Shown one piece after another: positions 26,261 through 34,430 of a DNA stretch of 64,000 nucleotides. This stretch comes from Nonomuraea solani (GTDB lineage Bacteria; Actinomycetota; Actinomycetes; Streptosporangiales; Streptosporangiaceae). The DNA is taken from positions 62,001-126,000 of the forward strand of contig NZ_FNVT01000017.1 of assembly GCF_900108335.1 (NCBI RefSeq), written 5' to 3'. The notes beneath the pieces are model-generated. The model searched no databases. It was not told where the DNA came from and saw only the letters and a program-made list of their open reading frames with translations. Positions within the stretch are counted from its first letter, which is position 1, and each line of letters starts with the position of its first letter. Made by a program: the position numbers and the translations under genes.

Positions 26261-27214
26261 TCAGCCCTTAAGGCCGCTGAGCGCGATGCCGCGGGTGAAG
26301 TACCGCTGGAAGATCAGGAAGAAGACGATCGTCGGGATCGAGGCGAGCAGCCCGCCCGCCATGATCGCACCCTGGTGGTCGGGCCCGGCGTAATAGGAGT
26401 TGAGCCTGGCCAGGGCCACGGGCAGGTTCGCCATCTCGTCGCTCTGCACGATGATGAGCGGCCACAGGAAGTTGTTCCACTCCGCGAGCACGATGAAGAT
26501 CGACATCGCCGCCAGCGCCGGCCGCAGCAGCGGCAGCACGATCCGCCACCAGATCCGCCATTCCCCGGCCCCGTCCACCCTGGCCGCCTGGATCAGCTCG
26601 TTCGGCACCGACTGCAGGAACTGCACCAGGAAGAACAGCACGAACGCCTTCGCCAGCGCCGGGACGATGTAGGCCGCGTAGCCGTCCAGCCAGCCCAGGT
26701 TCCGCATGATGACGTAGTTCGGGATCAGCGTGGTCTGCCAGGGGACCATCATCGACGCGACGATCATCAGGAAGATCGTCCTGCGCCCTCTGATGTCGTG
26801 CTTGGCGATCACGTACGCCGCCAGCGAGCAGATCAGCAGCGACCCGACGGTGATGGCGGTCGTGATGAACAGGCTGTTGAACAGGAACCGCCAGAACCCG
26901 AAGTCCACCTGGAACCGCTGGAAGATGCCCTGCAGATGCCCCGGGTTGATCCGCTCGGGCGACCAGCCCGAGTCGTAGAAGTTGGCGAAGGTCGGCGACT
27001 GCGGCACGAACGACGGAGGCGTCCTGGCCAGCTCGGCCGGCGGCTTGAACACGGTGATGAGCAACCAGTAGAACGGCGCGATCATCGTCAGCGCCAGCAG
27101 GTAGAACGGCAGGCGCAGCAGGTGCCCGTTGATCCGGGAACGCCCGGGACGGGCGCCGCCCGGGTCACTGGACGGCGGCGCCGCGGCGATCGTCCGCGTC
27201 GGGGCGACGGCCAT
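26261..27214 (-). CDS. Carbohydrate ABC transporter permease (MalG type)
   Basis: This inner-membrane subunit of 317 residues has six helices. The MalG-group coupling motif is present as ELIQAARVDGAGEWRIWWRIVLPLLRP (the EAA loop). The N-terminal 30 residues are Pro/Ala-rich and cytoplasmic. ATG 27214 overlaps the stop of the upstream permease gene and has GGAG nearby; a GTG one codon earlier is in frame. It is the third gene of a binding protein-permease-permease operon with no ATPase, so it probably shares a general MsiK-like ATPase encoded elsewhere. Confidence 0.9.
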   Translation of the reverse strand: MAVAPTRTIAAAPPSSDPGGARPGRSRINGHLLRLPFYLLALTMIAPFYWLLITVFKPPAELARTPPSFVPQSPTFANFYDSGWSPERINPGHLQGIFQRFQVDFGFWRFLFNSLFITTAITVGSLLICSLAAYVIAKHDIRGRRTIFLMIVASMMVPWQTTLIPNYVIMRNLGWLDGYAAYIVPALAKAFVLFFLVQFLQSVPNELIQAARVDGAGEWRIWWRIVLPLLRPALAAMSIFIVLAEWNNFLWPLIIVQSDEMANLPVALARLNSYYAGPDHQGAIMAGGLLASIPTIVFFLIFQRYFTRGIALSGLKG

Positions 27215-28122
27215 CACAGCTCCTTCATCGCGCGGCCCAGGCGCAGGTTGGCGAGGCTGAGCACGAAGATGATCAGGAACAGCACCCAGGCGATGGCCGA
27301 GGCGTAGCCCAGCTTGAAGTGGGTGAATCCCTGGTCGTAGAGGTAGGGCACGATCATCAGGCCGGAGTCGAGCACGCCGCCGACGCTGTTGGTGCCCCGG
27401 AAGACGATGTAGACGGCCTCGAACACCTGGAACGCGCCGATCAGCCCGGTCACGACGACGTACGTGGTCACGGGACGCAGCAGCGGCAGCGTGATGTGGC
27501 GGAACCGCTGCCAGGTCGAGGCGCCGTCGATCTTGGCGGCCTCATGGTACTCCTCGGGGATGGAGCCGAGCCCGGCGACGTACAGCACCATCCCGTACCC
27601 CATGCCGCCCCACACCGCCATCAGCACCAGGATCGGGATCGTCAGCCCCGGCGTGGCCAGCCAGGCGACGGCCCCGCCGCCGAACCAGCTCACGATCGTG
27701 TTGGCCAGGCCCACGTCGCTGGGGAACAGCACCCACTTCCACATCAGCATGAGCGCGATGGAGGAGGTCACGGAGGGCAGGAAGAACAGCGTGCGCATGA
27801 TCCGGTGGCCCCAGCCGGTGCCGCTGAAGGCCAGCGCCAGGCCGAGCGACAGCAGGGTGCCGAGGACGACCGACGCGACCACGTACAGGGCGGTGTTGCT
27901 CAGCGCGTGCAGGAAGCGGGAGTCGCCGAGCAGCGTACGGAAGTTGTCCAGGCCGGTGAACGCGGCCGGGTTGATGCCGTCGAACGTGGTGAAGCTCAGG
28001 TAGAGCGAGTTGGCCAGCGGCCAGAGCAGGAACCCCGCGAACAGGGCGAGGAAGGGCAGCAGCATCGCGTACGAGGTGCCGTAACGGCGCAGCCTGCTGC
28101 GCAGAGGGACGGGACTCGCCAT
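27214..28122 (-). CDS. Carbohydrate ABC transporter permease (MalF/UgpA type)
   Basis: This is the second membrane subunit, 302 residues with six hydrophobic helices and the EAA loop EYHEAAKIDGASTWQRFRHITLPLLRP. MalF-type and MalG-type subunits form a heterodimer. The operon order and spacing (12 bases after the binding-protein gene, overlap with the next) show joint expression. Sugar specificity is not evident from the sequence. Confidence 0.9.
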   Translation of the reverse strand: MASPVPLRSRLRRYGTSYAMLLPFLALFAGFLLWPLANSLYLSFTTFDGINPAAFTGLDNFRTLLGDSRFLHALSNTALYVVASVVLGTLLSLGLALAFSGTGWGHRIMRTLFFLPSVTSSIALMLMWKWVLFPSDVGLANTIVSWFGGGAVAWLATPGLTIPILVLMAVWGGMGYGMVLYVAGLGSIPEEYHEAAKIDGASTWQRFRHITLPLLRPVTTYVVVTGLIGAFQVFEAVYIVFRGTNSVGGVLDSGLMIVPYLYDQGFTHFKLGYASAIAWVLFLIIFVLSLANLRLGRAMKEL

Positions 28123-28134
28123 CTTCCGCTCCAG

Positions 28135-29394
28135 CTATCCGGCGTTGCGCTGCATCACCTTGGCCGCCTCGGTCAGCGCGGTCTTGACGTCCGCCTTGCC
28201 GAGGATGGCCGACTGGAGCTGCTTGGAGACGTCAGGAGCGCTCTCGTCCCAGCCGGGGCAGCCAGGGGCGGCCTTGCCCGTCTTGATCGACGACTCGAAC
28301 ACCTGGGCCTGGTCCGCCTCGAACGACGAGGAGCCCACCACCTTGTCGGGGCGCGGCGGGATGTAGGGCAGGTTCCGCTTCCTGGCCTCGTCCACGATCG
28401 CGGCGATGGCCTCGTCGCCGTACATGAACTTCACGAAGTCCGCGCCCGTCTGCGCGTGCTTGCTGAAGGAGGTCACGCCGATCGCGCGGCCGCCGATGAA
28501 CGTGGTCGGCCCGGCCGGTCCGGCGGGCAGCGGGGCCATCGCCCACTTGCCCTTCAGCTTCGGCTTGTTGGCGTCGATGCCCTTGGCGATCCAGTTGCCG
28601 CCCACCACCATCGCGGTGCCGGTGTCCAGCGCGTCGGACGCCTCCACGCTGGCGGTCGGCGCGCCGTGCTTGCGGTAGAGGTCCACCCAGTACGTCAGCG
28701 CCTGCTCGGCCTGCGGGGTGTCGAGCGACGGCTTGCAGTCCGGCGTGTAGAACGTGCCGCCCGCCTGGTAGAGGTAGTTGAAGTAGCCGATCCAGTCGAG
28801 GTTGCCCCAGTCCTGGCTGTAGGGCTTCTTGATCCCGGCCGCCTTGAGCTTGGCGATGTGGGCGGTCAGCTCCTCCCAGGTCTTGGGCGGGGCGTCGATG
28901 CCGGCCTTCGCCAGCAGATCGGTGCGGTAGTAGAGGGCGAGGGTGGACATGTCCAGCGGCACGCCGTACACCGAGCCGTCGGGAGAGATCGCCGACTCCC
29001 ACTGGGCGGGCTGAGCCTGGGCCTTGAGCGAGTCGAGGCCGTGCTTGCGCAGGTCCACCATCGCGCCCCTGGCGCCGAACTGGATGGTCCACGTCATGCC
29101 CCCGGAGATGACGTCGGGCCCGCTGCGGCTGGTGGCCGCGGCCAGGAGCTTGGCGTAGGCGTCGTCCCACGACAGGGTCTGCACCTTGATCGTCACGGTG
29201 GGATGTCTCTGGTGGTAGAGGTCCGCCGCCTTCTGGAAGATCGCCGTCTCGTCGTCTCCGCCCGTGGACCAGAAGGACAGGGTCGCGGGGGCGTTCTTGT
29301 CCGCCTGCCGGGTCTGCGTCTGGCCGCTCGTGGCGCAGGCCGCGCTCAGGACCGCCAGCAGGATCGTGCCACCCGCTGCCAACGTTCGTCGCAT
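28135..29394 (-). CDS. Extracellular sugar-binding lipoprotein of ABC importer
   Basis: This is a family 1 solute-binding protein of about 419 residues. Starting from ATG 29394, a classic lipoprotein signal follows: MRRTLAAGGTILLAVLSAAC with the lipid cysteine at C20. Mature-domain marks include PATLSFWSTGGDDE, the hinge region GGMTWTIQFGARG, and the Trp/Tyr-rich sugar-site parts DWGNLDWIGYFNYLYQAGG. The frame also opens 14 codons earlier (ATG 29436), but that start lies at the edge of a 20-bp palindrome likely to be an operator, so 29394 is preferred. No regulator gene is adjacent. Confidence 0.88.
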   Translation of the reverse strand: MRRTLAAGGTILLAVLSAACATSGQTQTRQADKNAPATLSFWSTGGDDETAIFQKAADLYHQRHPTVTIKVQTLSWDDAYAKLLAAATSRSGPDVISGGMTWTIQFGARGAMVDLRKHGLDSLKAQAQPAQWESAISPDGSVYGVPLDMSTLALYYRTDLLAKAGIDAPPKTWEELTAHIAKLKAAGIKKPYSQDWGNLDWIGYFNYLYQAGGTFYTPDCKPSLDTPQAEQALTYWVDLYRKHGAPTASVEASDALDTGTAMVVGGNWIAKGIDANKPKLKGKWAMAPLPAGPAGPTTFIGGRAIGVTSFSKHAQTGADFVKFMYGDEAIAAIVDEARKRNLPYIPPRPDKVVGSSSFEADQAQVFESSIKTGKAAPGCPGWDESAPDVSKQLQSAILGKADVKTALTEAAKVMQRNAG

Positions 29395-29435
29395 CGAAGC
29401 CGTCCGATCTCTCGCCGCTCGTGCTAGGGATCTCA

Positions 29436-29455
29436 TCACTTAAACGGATAAGTGA
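29436..29455. promoter_or_regulatory. 20-bp palindrome TCACTTAAACGGATAAGTGA upstream of sugar ABC operon
   Basis: Seven-base arms TCACTTA and TAAGTGA flank AACGGA, with CG at the centre as in LacI-type operators. The position, about 42 bases before the likely start of the binding-protein gene, suits a repressor site. The wider gap to hisE (29456-29667) holds no gene I can support. Confidence 0.55.
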
Positions 29456-29667
29456 CAATAGGAGGGCATGTAAGTTTCATCGGGCCTGCGCCGTTATCAC
29501 CTTGACCTGTAGTGATGGCATGATGGAACGATCCAGGGAATTCGCCGCAGGAGCATCTCCGCTTTCCCGGTTCAGGGGATTCGTCTCGCGTGGCGGACGC
29601 GGGGCGGCGTCATCCCCTGGCGCAGACTAGGCTTAACAGGCACGTCAGCCGACCGACGAGAGAGACC

Positions 29668-29931
29668 ATGAAGACCTTCGAAGAGCTGTTCGCCGAGCTG
29701 TCAGAGAAGGCCACGACCCGGCCCGCGGGCTCGGGCACCGTGGCCGCGCTCGACGCCGGCGTCCATGCCATCGGCAAGAAGGTCGTCGAGGAGGCCGCCG
29801 AGAGCTGGATGGCGGCCGAGCACGAGTCAGACGACAGGGCAGCCGAGGAGATCTCGCAGCTCCTCTACCACGTTCAGGTGCTCATGATCGCCAAGGGCAT
29901 CGGCCTCGAGCAGGTCTACAAGCATCTCTAG
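29668..29931 (+). CDS. hisE: Phosphoribosyl-ATP pyrophosphatase HisE
   Basis: This 87-residue enzyme of histidine synthesis hydrolyses PR-ATP to PR-AMP. The MazG-like helices are visible: [19 protein letters not shown] and [19 protein letters not shown], with the conserved acidic residues for Mg2+. The ATG at 29668 begins the conserved MKTFEELF; the frame is open farther upstream without similarity. It is paired with hisG 65 bases downstream, the usual actinobacterial arrangement. Confidence 0.95.
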   Translation: MKTFEELFAELSEKATTRPAGSGTVAALDAGVHAIGKKVVEEAAESWMAAEHESDDRAAEEISQLLYHVQVLMIAKGIGLEQVYKHL

Positions 29932-29996
29932 GGCGCCCGGCGCCCGCCACCGCCCACCCTGGAGAAGCAAGAGCGACACAAGAACGAGGACCTGAC

Positions 29997-30842
29997 ATGC
30001 TGCGTCTGGCAGTACCCAACAAGGGCGCCCTCAGCGAGGCCGCCCAGAGCATGCTCAAAGAGGCCGGCTACCGGTCGCGCAGGGACAGCAAGGAGCTCGT
30101 CGTCGTCGACGAGGCCAGCGGCTGCGAGCTGTTCTTCCTGCGCCCCCGCGACATCGCCGTCTACGTCGGCGAGGGCACCCTCGACGTCGGCATCACCGGC
30201 AGAGACATGCTGGTCGACTCCGGCGCGCCGGTCGAGGAGATCATGCCGCTCGGCTTCGGCGGCTCCACCTTCCGCCTGGCCGCCGCGGCGGGCACGATGA
30301 CCTGCGCCGAAGACCTCAACGGCCGGCGCATCGCCACCTCCTACGCCGGGCTGCTCGACAAATACCTCTCCGACCAGGGCGTCGACGCCCGCGTCATCAA
30401 GCTCGACGGCGCCGTCGAGACGGCCATCAGGCTCGGCGTGGCCGACGCCGTGGCCGACGTCGTCGAGACCGGCACCACGCTGCGCAACGTGGGCCTGGAG
30501 GTGTTCGGCGACCCGATCATGCGCTCGGAGGCCGTGCTGATCAAGCAGCAGAGCGCGCCCGACACCGCCGCCGTCGACCAGCTCGTCCGCCGCATCCAGG
30601 GCGTCGTGCACGCCCGCGACTTCGTCATGATGGACTACGACATCCGCGCCGAGCGCATCGAAGAGGCCATCGCGCTCACGCCCGGCATGGAGGGCCCCAC
30701 CGTCTCGCCGCTGCACCGCGAGGGCTGGGTCGCCGTCCGCGCCATGGTCCGGCGCCAGGGTCACCAGCACGTGATGGATCAGCTCTGGGACATCGGCGCA
30801 AGAGCCATCCTGGTCACCGACATCTACGCCTGCCGCCTGTGA
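29997..30842 (+). CDS. hisG: ATP phosphoribosyltransferase HisG (long form)
   Basis: This 281-residue enzyme catalyses the first step of histidine synthesis. The N-terminal part begins LRLAVPNKGALSEAAQSML, and the PRPP-binding loop is VADVVETGTTLRNVGLEV. A C-terminal ACT/PII-like regulatory domain (about 210-281, GPTVSPLHREGWVAVRAMVR) marks the long, histidine-inhibited form that needs no HisZ. An ACGAGGA box lies six bases before the ATG. Confidence 0.96.
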   Translation: MLRLAVPNKGALSEAAQSMLKEAGYRSRRDSKELVVVDEASGCELFFLRPRDIAVYVGEGTLDVGITGRDMLVDSGAPVEEIMPLGFGGSTFRLAAAAGTMTCAEDLNGRRIATSYAGLLDKYLSDQGVDARVIKLDGAVETAIRLGVADAVADVVETGTTLRNVGLEVFGDPIMRSEAVLIKQQSAPDTAAVDQLVRRIQGVVHARDFVMMDYDIRAERIEEAIALTPGMEGPTVSPLHREGWVAVRAMVRRQGHQHVMDQLWDIGARAILVTDIYACRL

Positions 30843-30846
30843 GATC

Positions 30847-30875
30847 TGCCCGCTAGGCCATCGGCCCGGCGGGCA
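30847..30875 (+). terminator. Short hairpin after hisG
   Basis: TGCCCGC (30847-30853) pairs with GCGGGCA (30869-30875), seven pairs with a 15-base loop, between hisG and the next gene. It is a modest terminator candidate without a T-run. Confidence 0.45.
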
Positions 30876-30885
30876 TATCGGAACC

Positions 30886-31470
30886 GTGCGTAACGAACTG
30901 GTCGCCTGGCGTGGTGGTGCCCGGCGCATGTGGTCCTTACTCGAGCAGGGCAACCGGCGCTGGGCGGCGGGCAGGTCCCACCGCCCGCACCAGGACCCCC
31001 GGCGCAGGAAACAACTCGCGTGGGGCCAGTCCCCGCACGCGGTCGTGCTGTCGTGCATCGACTCCCGGGTGCCGCCCGAGGTCGTGTTCGACGTCGGGCT
31101 CGGCGATCTGCTCGTCGTCCGTACGGCGGCGCACACGATCGATTCCCTGATCACCGCCGCGGTCCAGTACGGCCCGCAGGACCTGCGCGCCCGCCTCGTC
31201 GTCGTCCTGGGCCACCAACGCTGCGGCGCGGTCACCGCGGCCGCCCGGGCCTTACGCGGGCGGGTCACCCTGCCCGGCGAGCTGCCCCACATCGTCGCGG
31301 CACTCGAACCCGCCTACGCCACCTCCAACGGCCAGGTGGAGCCCATGGTCCGCGCCCACATCCGGCGTACCGTCCTGCGCCTCCGGGCCGACCCCCTCCT
31401 GTACGGCGCCGCCACCGTGATCGGCGCCTACTACAGCCTCGACACGGGGCTGGTGAGCCGCGTGACCTGA
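30886..31470 (+). CDS. Beta-class carbonic anhydrase
   Basis: This 194-residue zinc enzyme interconverts CO2 and bicarbonate. The zinc ligands are C57, H110 and C113 (LSCIDSR, LGHQRCGAV) with the D59/R61 dyad, the full beta-class set. The N terminus is basic, with no export signal, so it is cytoplasmic. The start is GTG 30886. Two TTA leucine codons (codons 18 and 123) are unusual for this GC level. The stop codon is the first triplet of a 12-bp palindrome that lies before the following gene. Confidence 0.88.
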   Translation: MRNELVAWRGGARRMWSLLEQGNRRWAAGRSHRPHQDPRRRKQLAWGQSPHAVVLSCIDSRVPPEVVFDVGLGDLLVVRTAAHTIDSLITAAVQYGPQDLRARLVVVLGHQRCGAVTAAARALRGRVTLPGELPHIVAALEPAYATSNGQVEPMVRAHIRRTVLRLRADPLLYGAATVIGAYYSLDTGLVSRVT

Positions 31471-31479
31471 CAAATGTCA
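31468..31479. promoter_or_regulatory. Palindrome TGACAAATGTCA, candidate response-regulator site
   Basis: This perfect 12-bp inverted repeat (TGACA-AA-TGTCA) lies 24 bases before a plausible -35 (31503). GTGAC (31462-31466) and GTCAC (31476-31480) extend the symmetry. It may be the operator of the LuxR-type regulator whose DNA-binding end survives in the fused gene at 31540. Confidence 0.4.
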
Positions 31480-31502
31480 CCGTCAACGCCGGATGGATCG
31501 CA

Positions 31503-31532
31503 CTGACCCGGCGCGAAACCCCGTTCTAGCGT
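31503..31532 (+). promoter_or_regulatory. Putative promoter for leaderless ABC/LuxR fusion transcript
   Basis: CTGACC (31503-31508) and TAGCGT (31527-31532) are separated by 18 bases. Transcription would begin close to ATG 31540, giving a leaderless mRNA. No Shine-Dalgarno sequence is present, in agreement with that. Confidence 0.4.
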
Positions 31533-31539
31533 TTCTCCC

Positions 31540-31950
31540 ATGAACGCCATCGTGTTCGACCACGTCAGCAAGCACTACGGGGACGTGCTCGCCGTCGACG
31601 ACCTCTCGCTCACCATCGAGTCCGGCACGACCGTGGCCCTGCTCGGCGCGAACGGCGCCGGCAAGTCCACCGCCATCAACCTGCTCCTCGGCCTGATCAC
31701 CCCCACCCGGGGCACGGTCGGGGTGCTCGGCCGCACCCCCGGGGCGGCGGTCGGGGCCGGCGAGATGGGCGCCATGCTCCAGCACGGCGCCCTCATCCCC
31801 GAGTTGACGGTCAGGGAGCTCGTCGACCCCGCGCGGCTGCACCTGTCGGAGGGCACCGTGCGCAACTACCTGTCGTCGGCCATCCAGAAGACGCACGCCC
31901 GCAACCGCATCGAGGCGGTCCAGCGGGCGAGGAGCCAAGGGCGGGTGTAG
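31540..31950 (+). pseudogene. In-frame fusion of an ABC ATPase N-terminus to a LuxR response-regulator C-terminus
   Basis: The 136-residue frame starts as a normal ABC-exporter ATPase: FDHVSKHYGDVLAVDDLSLT, Walker A LLGANGAGKSTAIN, then ALIPELTVRELVD ending at D96. Without break it continues ARLHLSEGTVRNYLSSAIQK, THARNRIEAVQRARSQGRV and stop, which is the recognition helix and end of a NarL/LuxR-type response regulator. The ATPase signature, Walker B and the regulator's receiver domain are missing. Actinomycetes often carry ATPase-permease-histidine kinase-LuxR regulator operons; one deletion through such an operon would give this scar (junction about 31825-31835). The gene keeps a promoter and may be expressed, but transport activity is impossible. 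Confidence 0.8.
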
Positions 31951-31954
31951 GGGC

Positions 31955-33256
31955 CTATTTCAGGCTCTGCACCGCCTTGATCGCCAGGTCCACCTGCTCG
32001 GGGCTCGTCACGATGCTCGTGCCGAAGCGCAGCAACGACGGGTTGTACGGCGTCACGCTCGCGATCACCTTCTGCTCGTGCAGCCGGCGTACCGCCTCCA
32101 ACGGCTGCATGCCCGCCACCGAGCAGCACACCAGCCCCGCCGACAGCTCCGGCGCCGCCGGGGTGGCCAGCGTGATGTGCGGGATCGGGGCCAGCCCCGC
32201 CTTGAGCCGGGTGGCCAGCTCCTGCGTGCGCTGCTGCACCCGGTCCTTGCCGATCGCCGTCATGAAGCCGAACGCCTGCGACATCGCCCAGCGGTGCTCG
32301 AACGCCTTGTAGCCGCCCGGCGTGACCAGCTCCGCCGTGCTCGCCACCGAGGCCTCCCCGCTCTGCCAGGCGGCGCTCGCGGCCCGGCTGAAGCTGGGCA
32401 CGATGGGGGCGATCATGTCCCAGTCACTGCCCCACACGATGCCGGTGCCGCGCGGCCCGAACAGCCACTTGTGCGTGCCGCTGGCCAGGAAGTCGCAGCC
32501 CAGGTCCGCCACGCCGGAGGCCATCGCGCCGAACCCGTGCACCCCGTCCACGCAGAGCAGCGCCCGGTCCCGCTCGTCGCGGCCCTTGTTCGCCTCGGCC
32601 AGCATGTCGGCGATGGCCCGGACCGGCAGGCGGACGCCGGTGCTCGAATGCACCCAGGTGATCGCCACCACCCGCGTCCGCGGCCCGAGCCCCTCCTTGA
32701 TCGCCGACACCATCCGGTCCTCCGAGGCCCCGGCCGGGTCGTCGTACAGCCTGACCCTGCGCACCTTCGCGCCCGTGCGCTCGGCCAGCAGGCGCAGGCC
32801 CTCGTGGGTGGCGAGGAAGTCGTGCTCGGTGGTCAGCACGTCCTGGCCGGGGCGCAGCCTGATGCCCGAGTAGAGCAGGCCCAGGCCCATCGTGGTGCTG
32901 TCGGTCAGCGCGATGCCGGCCGGCTCGCCGCCCAGGTAGCGGGCCGCGGCCTCGCGGACGCGCTGGTCGGGCTCGCCGGAGCCGGGCGGGGTGTACTCGG
33001 GGTCGGCGTCCAGCGCGTCGCGGTGCGCCCTGATCGTCTCGCGGACCGGCGCGGGCGCGGGGGCCAGCACGAACGCGGCGAACTGGCCGTACGCCGGGTC
33101 CAGGGTGAACTGCGCCCTGACGGACGCCCAGTCGGAGGGGTCGAACCTGCCCGGGGCCGGTTTGGCGGGAGCGGGGGCCGCGGTGGAGGTGCACGCGGCC
33201 ACTCCGGCGAGCATGCCCGCGCCGAGCAGCGCCCTTCTGTTCAGCGGGTGATCCAT
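31955..33256 (-). CDS. Tat-exported lipoprotein of aminotransferase class V fold
   Basis: This 433-residue PLP-dependent enzyme resembles isopenicillin-N epimerase/cysteine-desulfurase-like proteins. PLP marks are LTTEHDFLATHEG, the VDGVHGFGAM aspartate strand, and the Schiff-base lysine K263 in SGTHKWLFGPRG. The N terminus MDHPLNRRALLGAGMLAGVA with AC after it has twin arginines (7-8) and a lipobox cysteine (C22), followed by a Pro/Ala linker, so the enzyme should be exported folded through Tat and anchored outside. Its substrate is unknown. It is convergent with the fusion gene, four bases apart. Confidence 0.82.
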   Translation of the reverse strand: MDHPLNRRALLGAGMLAGVAACTSTAAPAPAKPAPGRFDPSDWASVRAQFTLDPAYGQFAAFVLAPAPAPVRETIRAHRDALDADPEYTPPGSGEPDQRVREAAARYLGGEPAGIALTDSTTMGLGLLYSGIRLRPGQDVLTTEHDFLATHEGLRLLAERTGAKVRRVRLYDDPAGASEDRMVSAIKEGLGPRTRVVAITWVHSSTGVRLPVRAIADMLAEANKGRDERDRALLCVDGVHGFGAMASGVADLGCDFLASGTHKWLFGPRGTGIVWGSDWDMIAPIVPSFSRAASAAWQSGEASVASTAELVTPGGYKAFEHRWAMSQAFGFMTAIGKDRVQQRTQELATRLKAGLAPIPHITLATPAAPELSAGLVCCSVAGMQPLEAVRRLHEQKVIASVTPYNPSLLRFGTSIVTSPEQVDLAIKAVQSLK

Positions 33257-33287
33257 CCTCCCTTCCTATCCTCGCCGCCGCCCGTTG

Positions 33288-34346
33288 TCAGCCGCGGATC
33301 GCGGCCACCTGCCTGATCAGATCCGATACGCGGACGATGCCCAGGCAGCGGTTCATCTCGTCGGTCACCACCAGGTCGTCGTACACGCGGGTCGCGTCCC
33401 GGCCCGCCGCCTGCATGGCGGCGATCGCCGGGGTCGTTCTCGGCACCGTGCGCGGCGGGTCGGCCAGGCGTTGCGCCGGTTTCGAGCCGTGCAGGGCATG
33501 GCCGTAGCGGGCCGCGAACGACAGCAGGAAACGGCTGCGGTCCAGGCTGCCCTTGGGCCGCTGGTACTCGTCCACCAGGATCACGCTGGTGATCGTCGGC
33601 TCGTGCCCGAACGCCGCCACCACCTCCTCGGCCTTCGCCCCGGCGGGCAGGGTCACGGCCGGGAGCAGCAGTTCCTGGACGCGGGGGCCGAACATGGCCG
33701 CGTTGGGGGAGTCGTCGGGGGCCGGGAGCGGGACCCGTACCTTGCCGTCGGGGCCGGGGGCCAGCAGGGGGCCGTGCGCGAGACGTACACCGAGGCCGCG
33801 CACCGCCGCCGCCTGGGCCTCGCGCTCCACGCTCGGAGCCAGGACGTGCGCGCCGATGCCGCGCGCCAGCGTCACCACCGCCCGCGCCACCGCGGCCGCG
33901 CGGTGGTCGCCGGGAATGCGCGCCACCACGTCGGGGTGCAGCGCCAGGAGGTACGGCGCCGCGTCCGTCACCAGGTCCAGGGCCGCGCCGCCCGAGCCCA
34001 CGTCGGCGAAGCCGAGCAGGTAGCCGATCGTGCGCAGGCCGTCGAGCCCCACCTTGAGCAGCGGCCGGTCCTGCTCCTGGCACGAGCCGGTGAGCAGCAG
34101 GATCGCCTCGCGCGGGTGCCTACCCGCCCTCCTCAGCGCCTCGTGCAGGGGAGCCAGCGCGCCCGCGCCCTGCAGCACCACCCGGATCGGCAGCTCCAGC
34201 ACCATGGGCAGTGGCGCGGCACGCAGGGCGCCGGTGGGGTCAACGACGGCGGGGTGCGCGATGACGGACCCGCTGTCGAGGTCCACCATGGGACTGGTGA
34301 GCAGGGAGGACACGTACAGATGGTGCTCCAGCCACTGGCGTGGCAT
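33288..34346 (-). CDS. Degenerate EAL-domain protein with C-terminal CBS-like region
   Basis: The 352-residue protein aligns with the EAL phosphodiesterase fold over about residues 50-200: LDGLRTIGYLLGFADVGSGG stands where active enzymes have an ALDDFGTG loop, and HVLAPSVEREAQAA stands where they have an AEGVE segment. The EAL triplet and several metal-binding acids are replaced, so cyclic-di-GMP hydrolysis is unlikely; binding is possible. Residues about 225-352 (TITSVILVDEYQRPKGSLDR, YDDLVVTDEMNRCLGIVRVS) look like CBS repeats, which often bind adenosyl ligands. ATG 34346 is used; no clear Shine-Dalgarno decides it. It probably senses a nucleotide. Confidence 0.7.
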   Translation of the reverse strand: MPRQWLEHHLYVSSLLTSPMVDLDSGSVIAHPAVVDPTGALRAAPLPMVLELPIRVVLQGAGALAPLHEALRRAGRHPREAILLLTGSCQEQDRPLLKVGLDGLRTIGYLLGFADVGSGGAALDLVTDAAPYLLALHPDVVARIPGDHRAAAVARAVVTLARGIGAHVLAPSVEREAQAAAVRGLGVRLAHGPLLAPGPDGKVRVPLPAPDDSPNAAMFGPRVQELLLPAVTLPAGAKAEEVVAAFGHEPTITSVILVDEYQRPKGSLDRSRFLLSFAARYGHALHGSKPAQRLADPPRTVPRTTPAIAAMQAAGRDATRVYDDLVVTDEMNRCLGIVRVSDLIRQVAAIRG

Positions 34347-34430
34347 AAGGCCCACGAAACAGAATTTACCGACATTTCGGCTTAGGTTCCCTGCCGCCGA
34401 GCTGTTCGGCGGTCGGTTAGCCTTCGGAAC

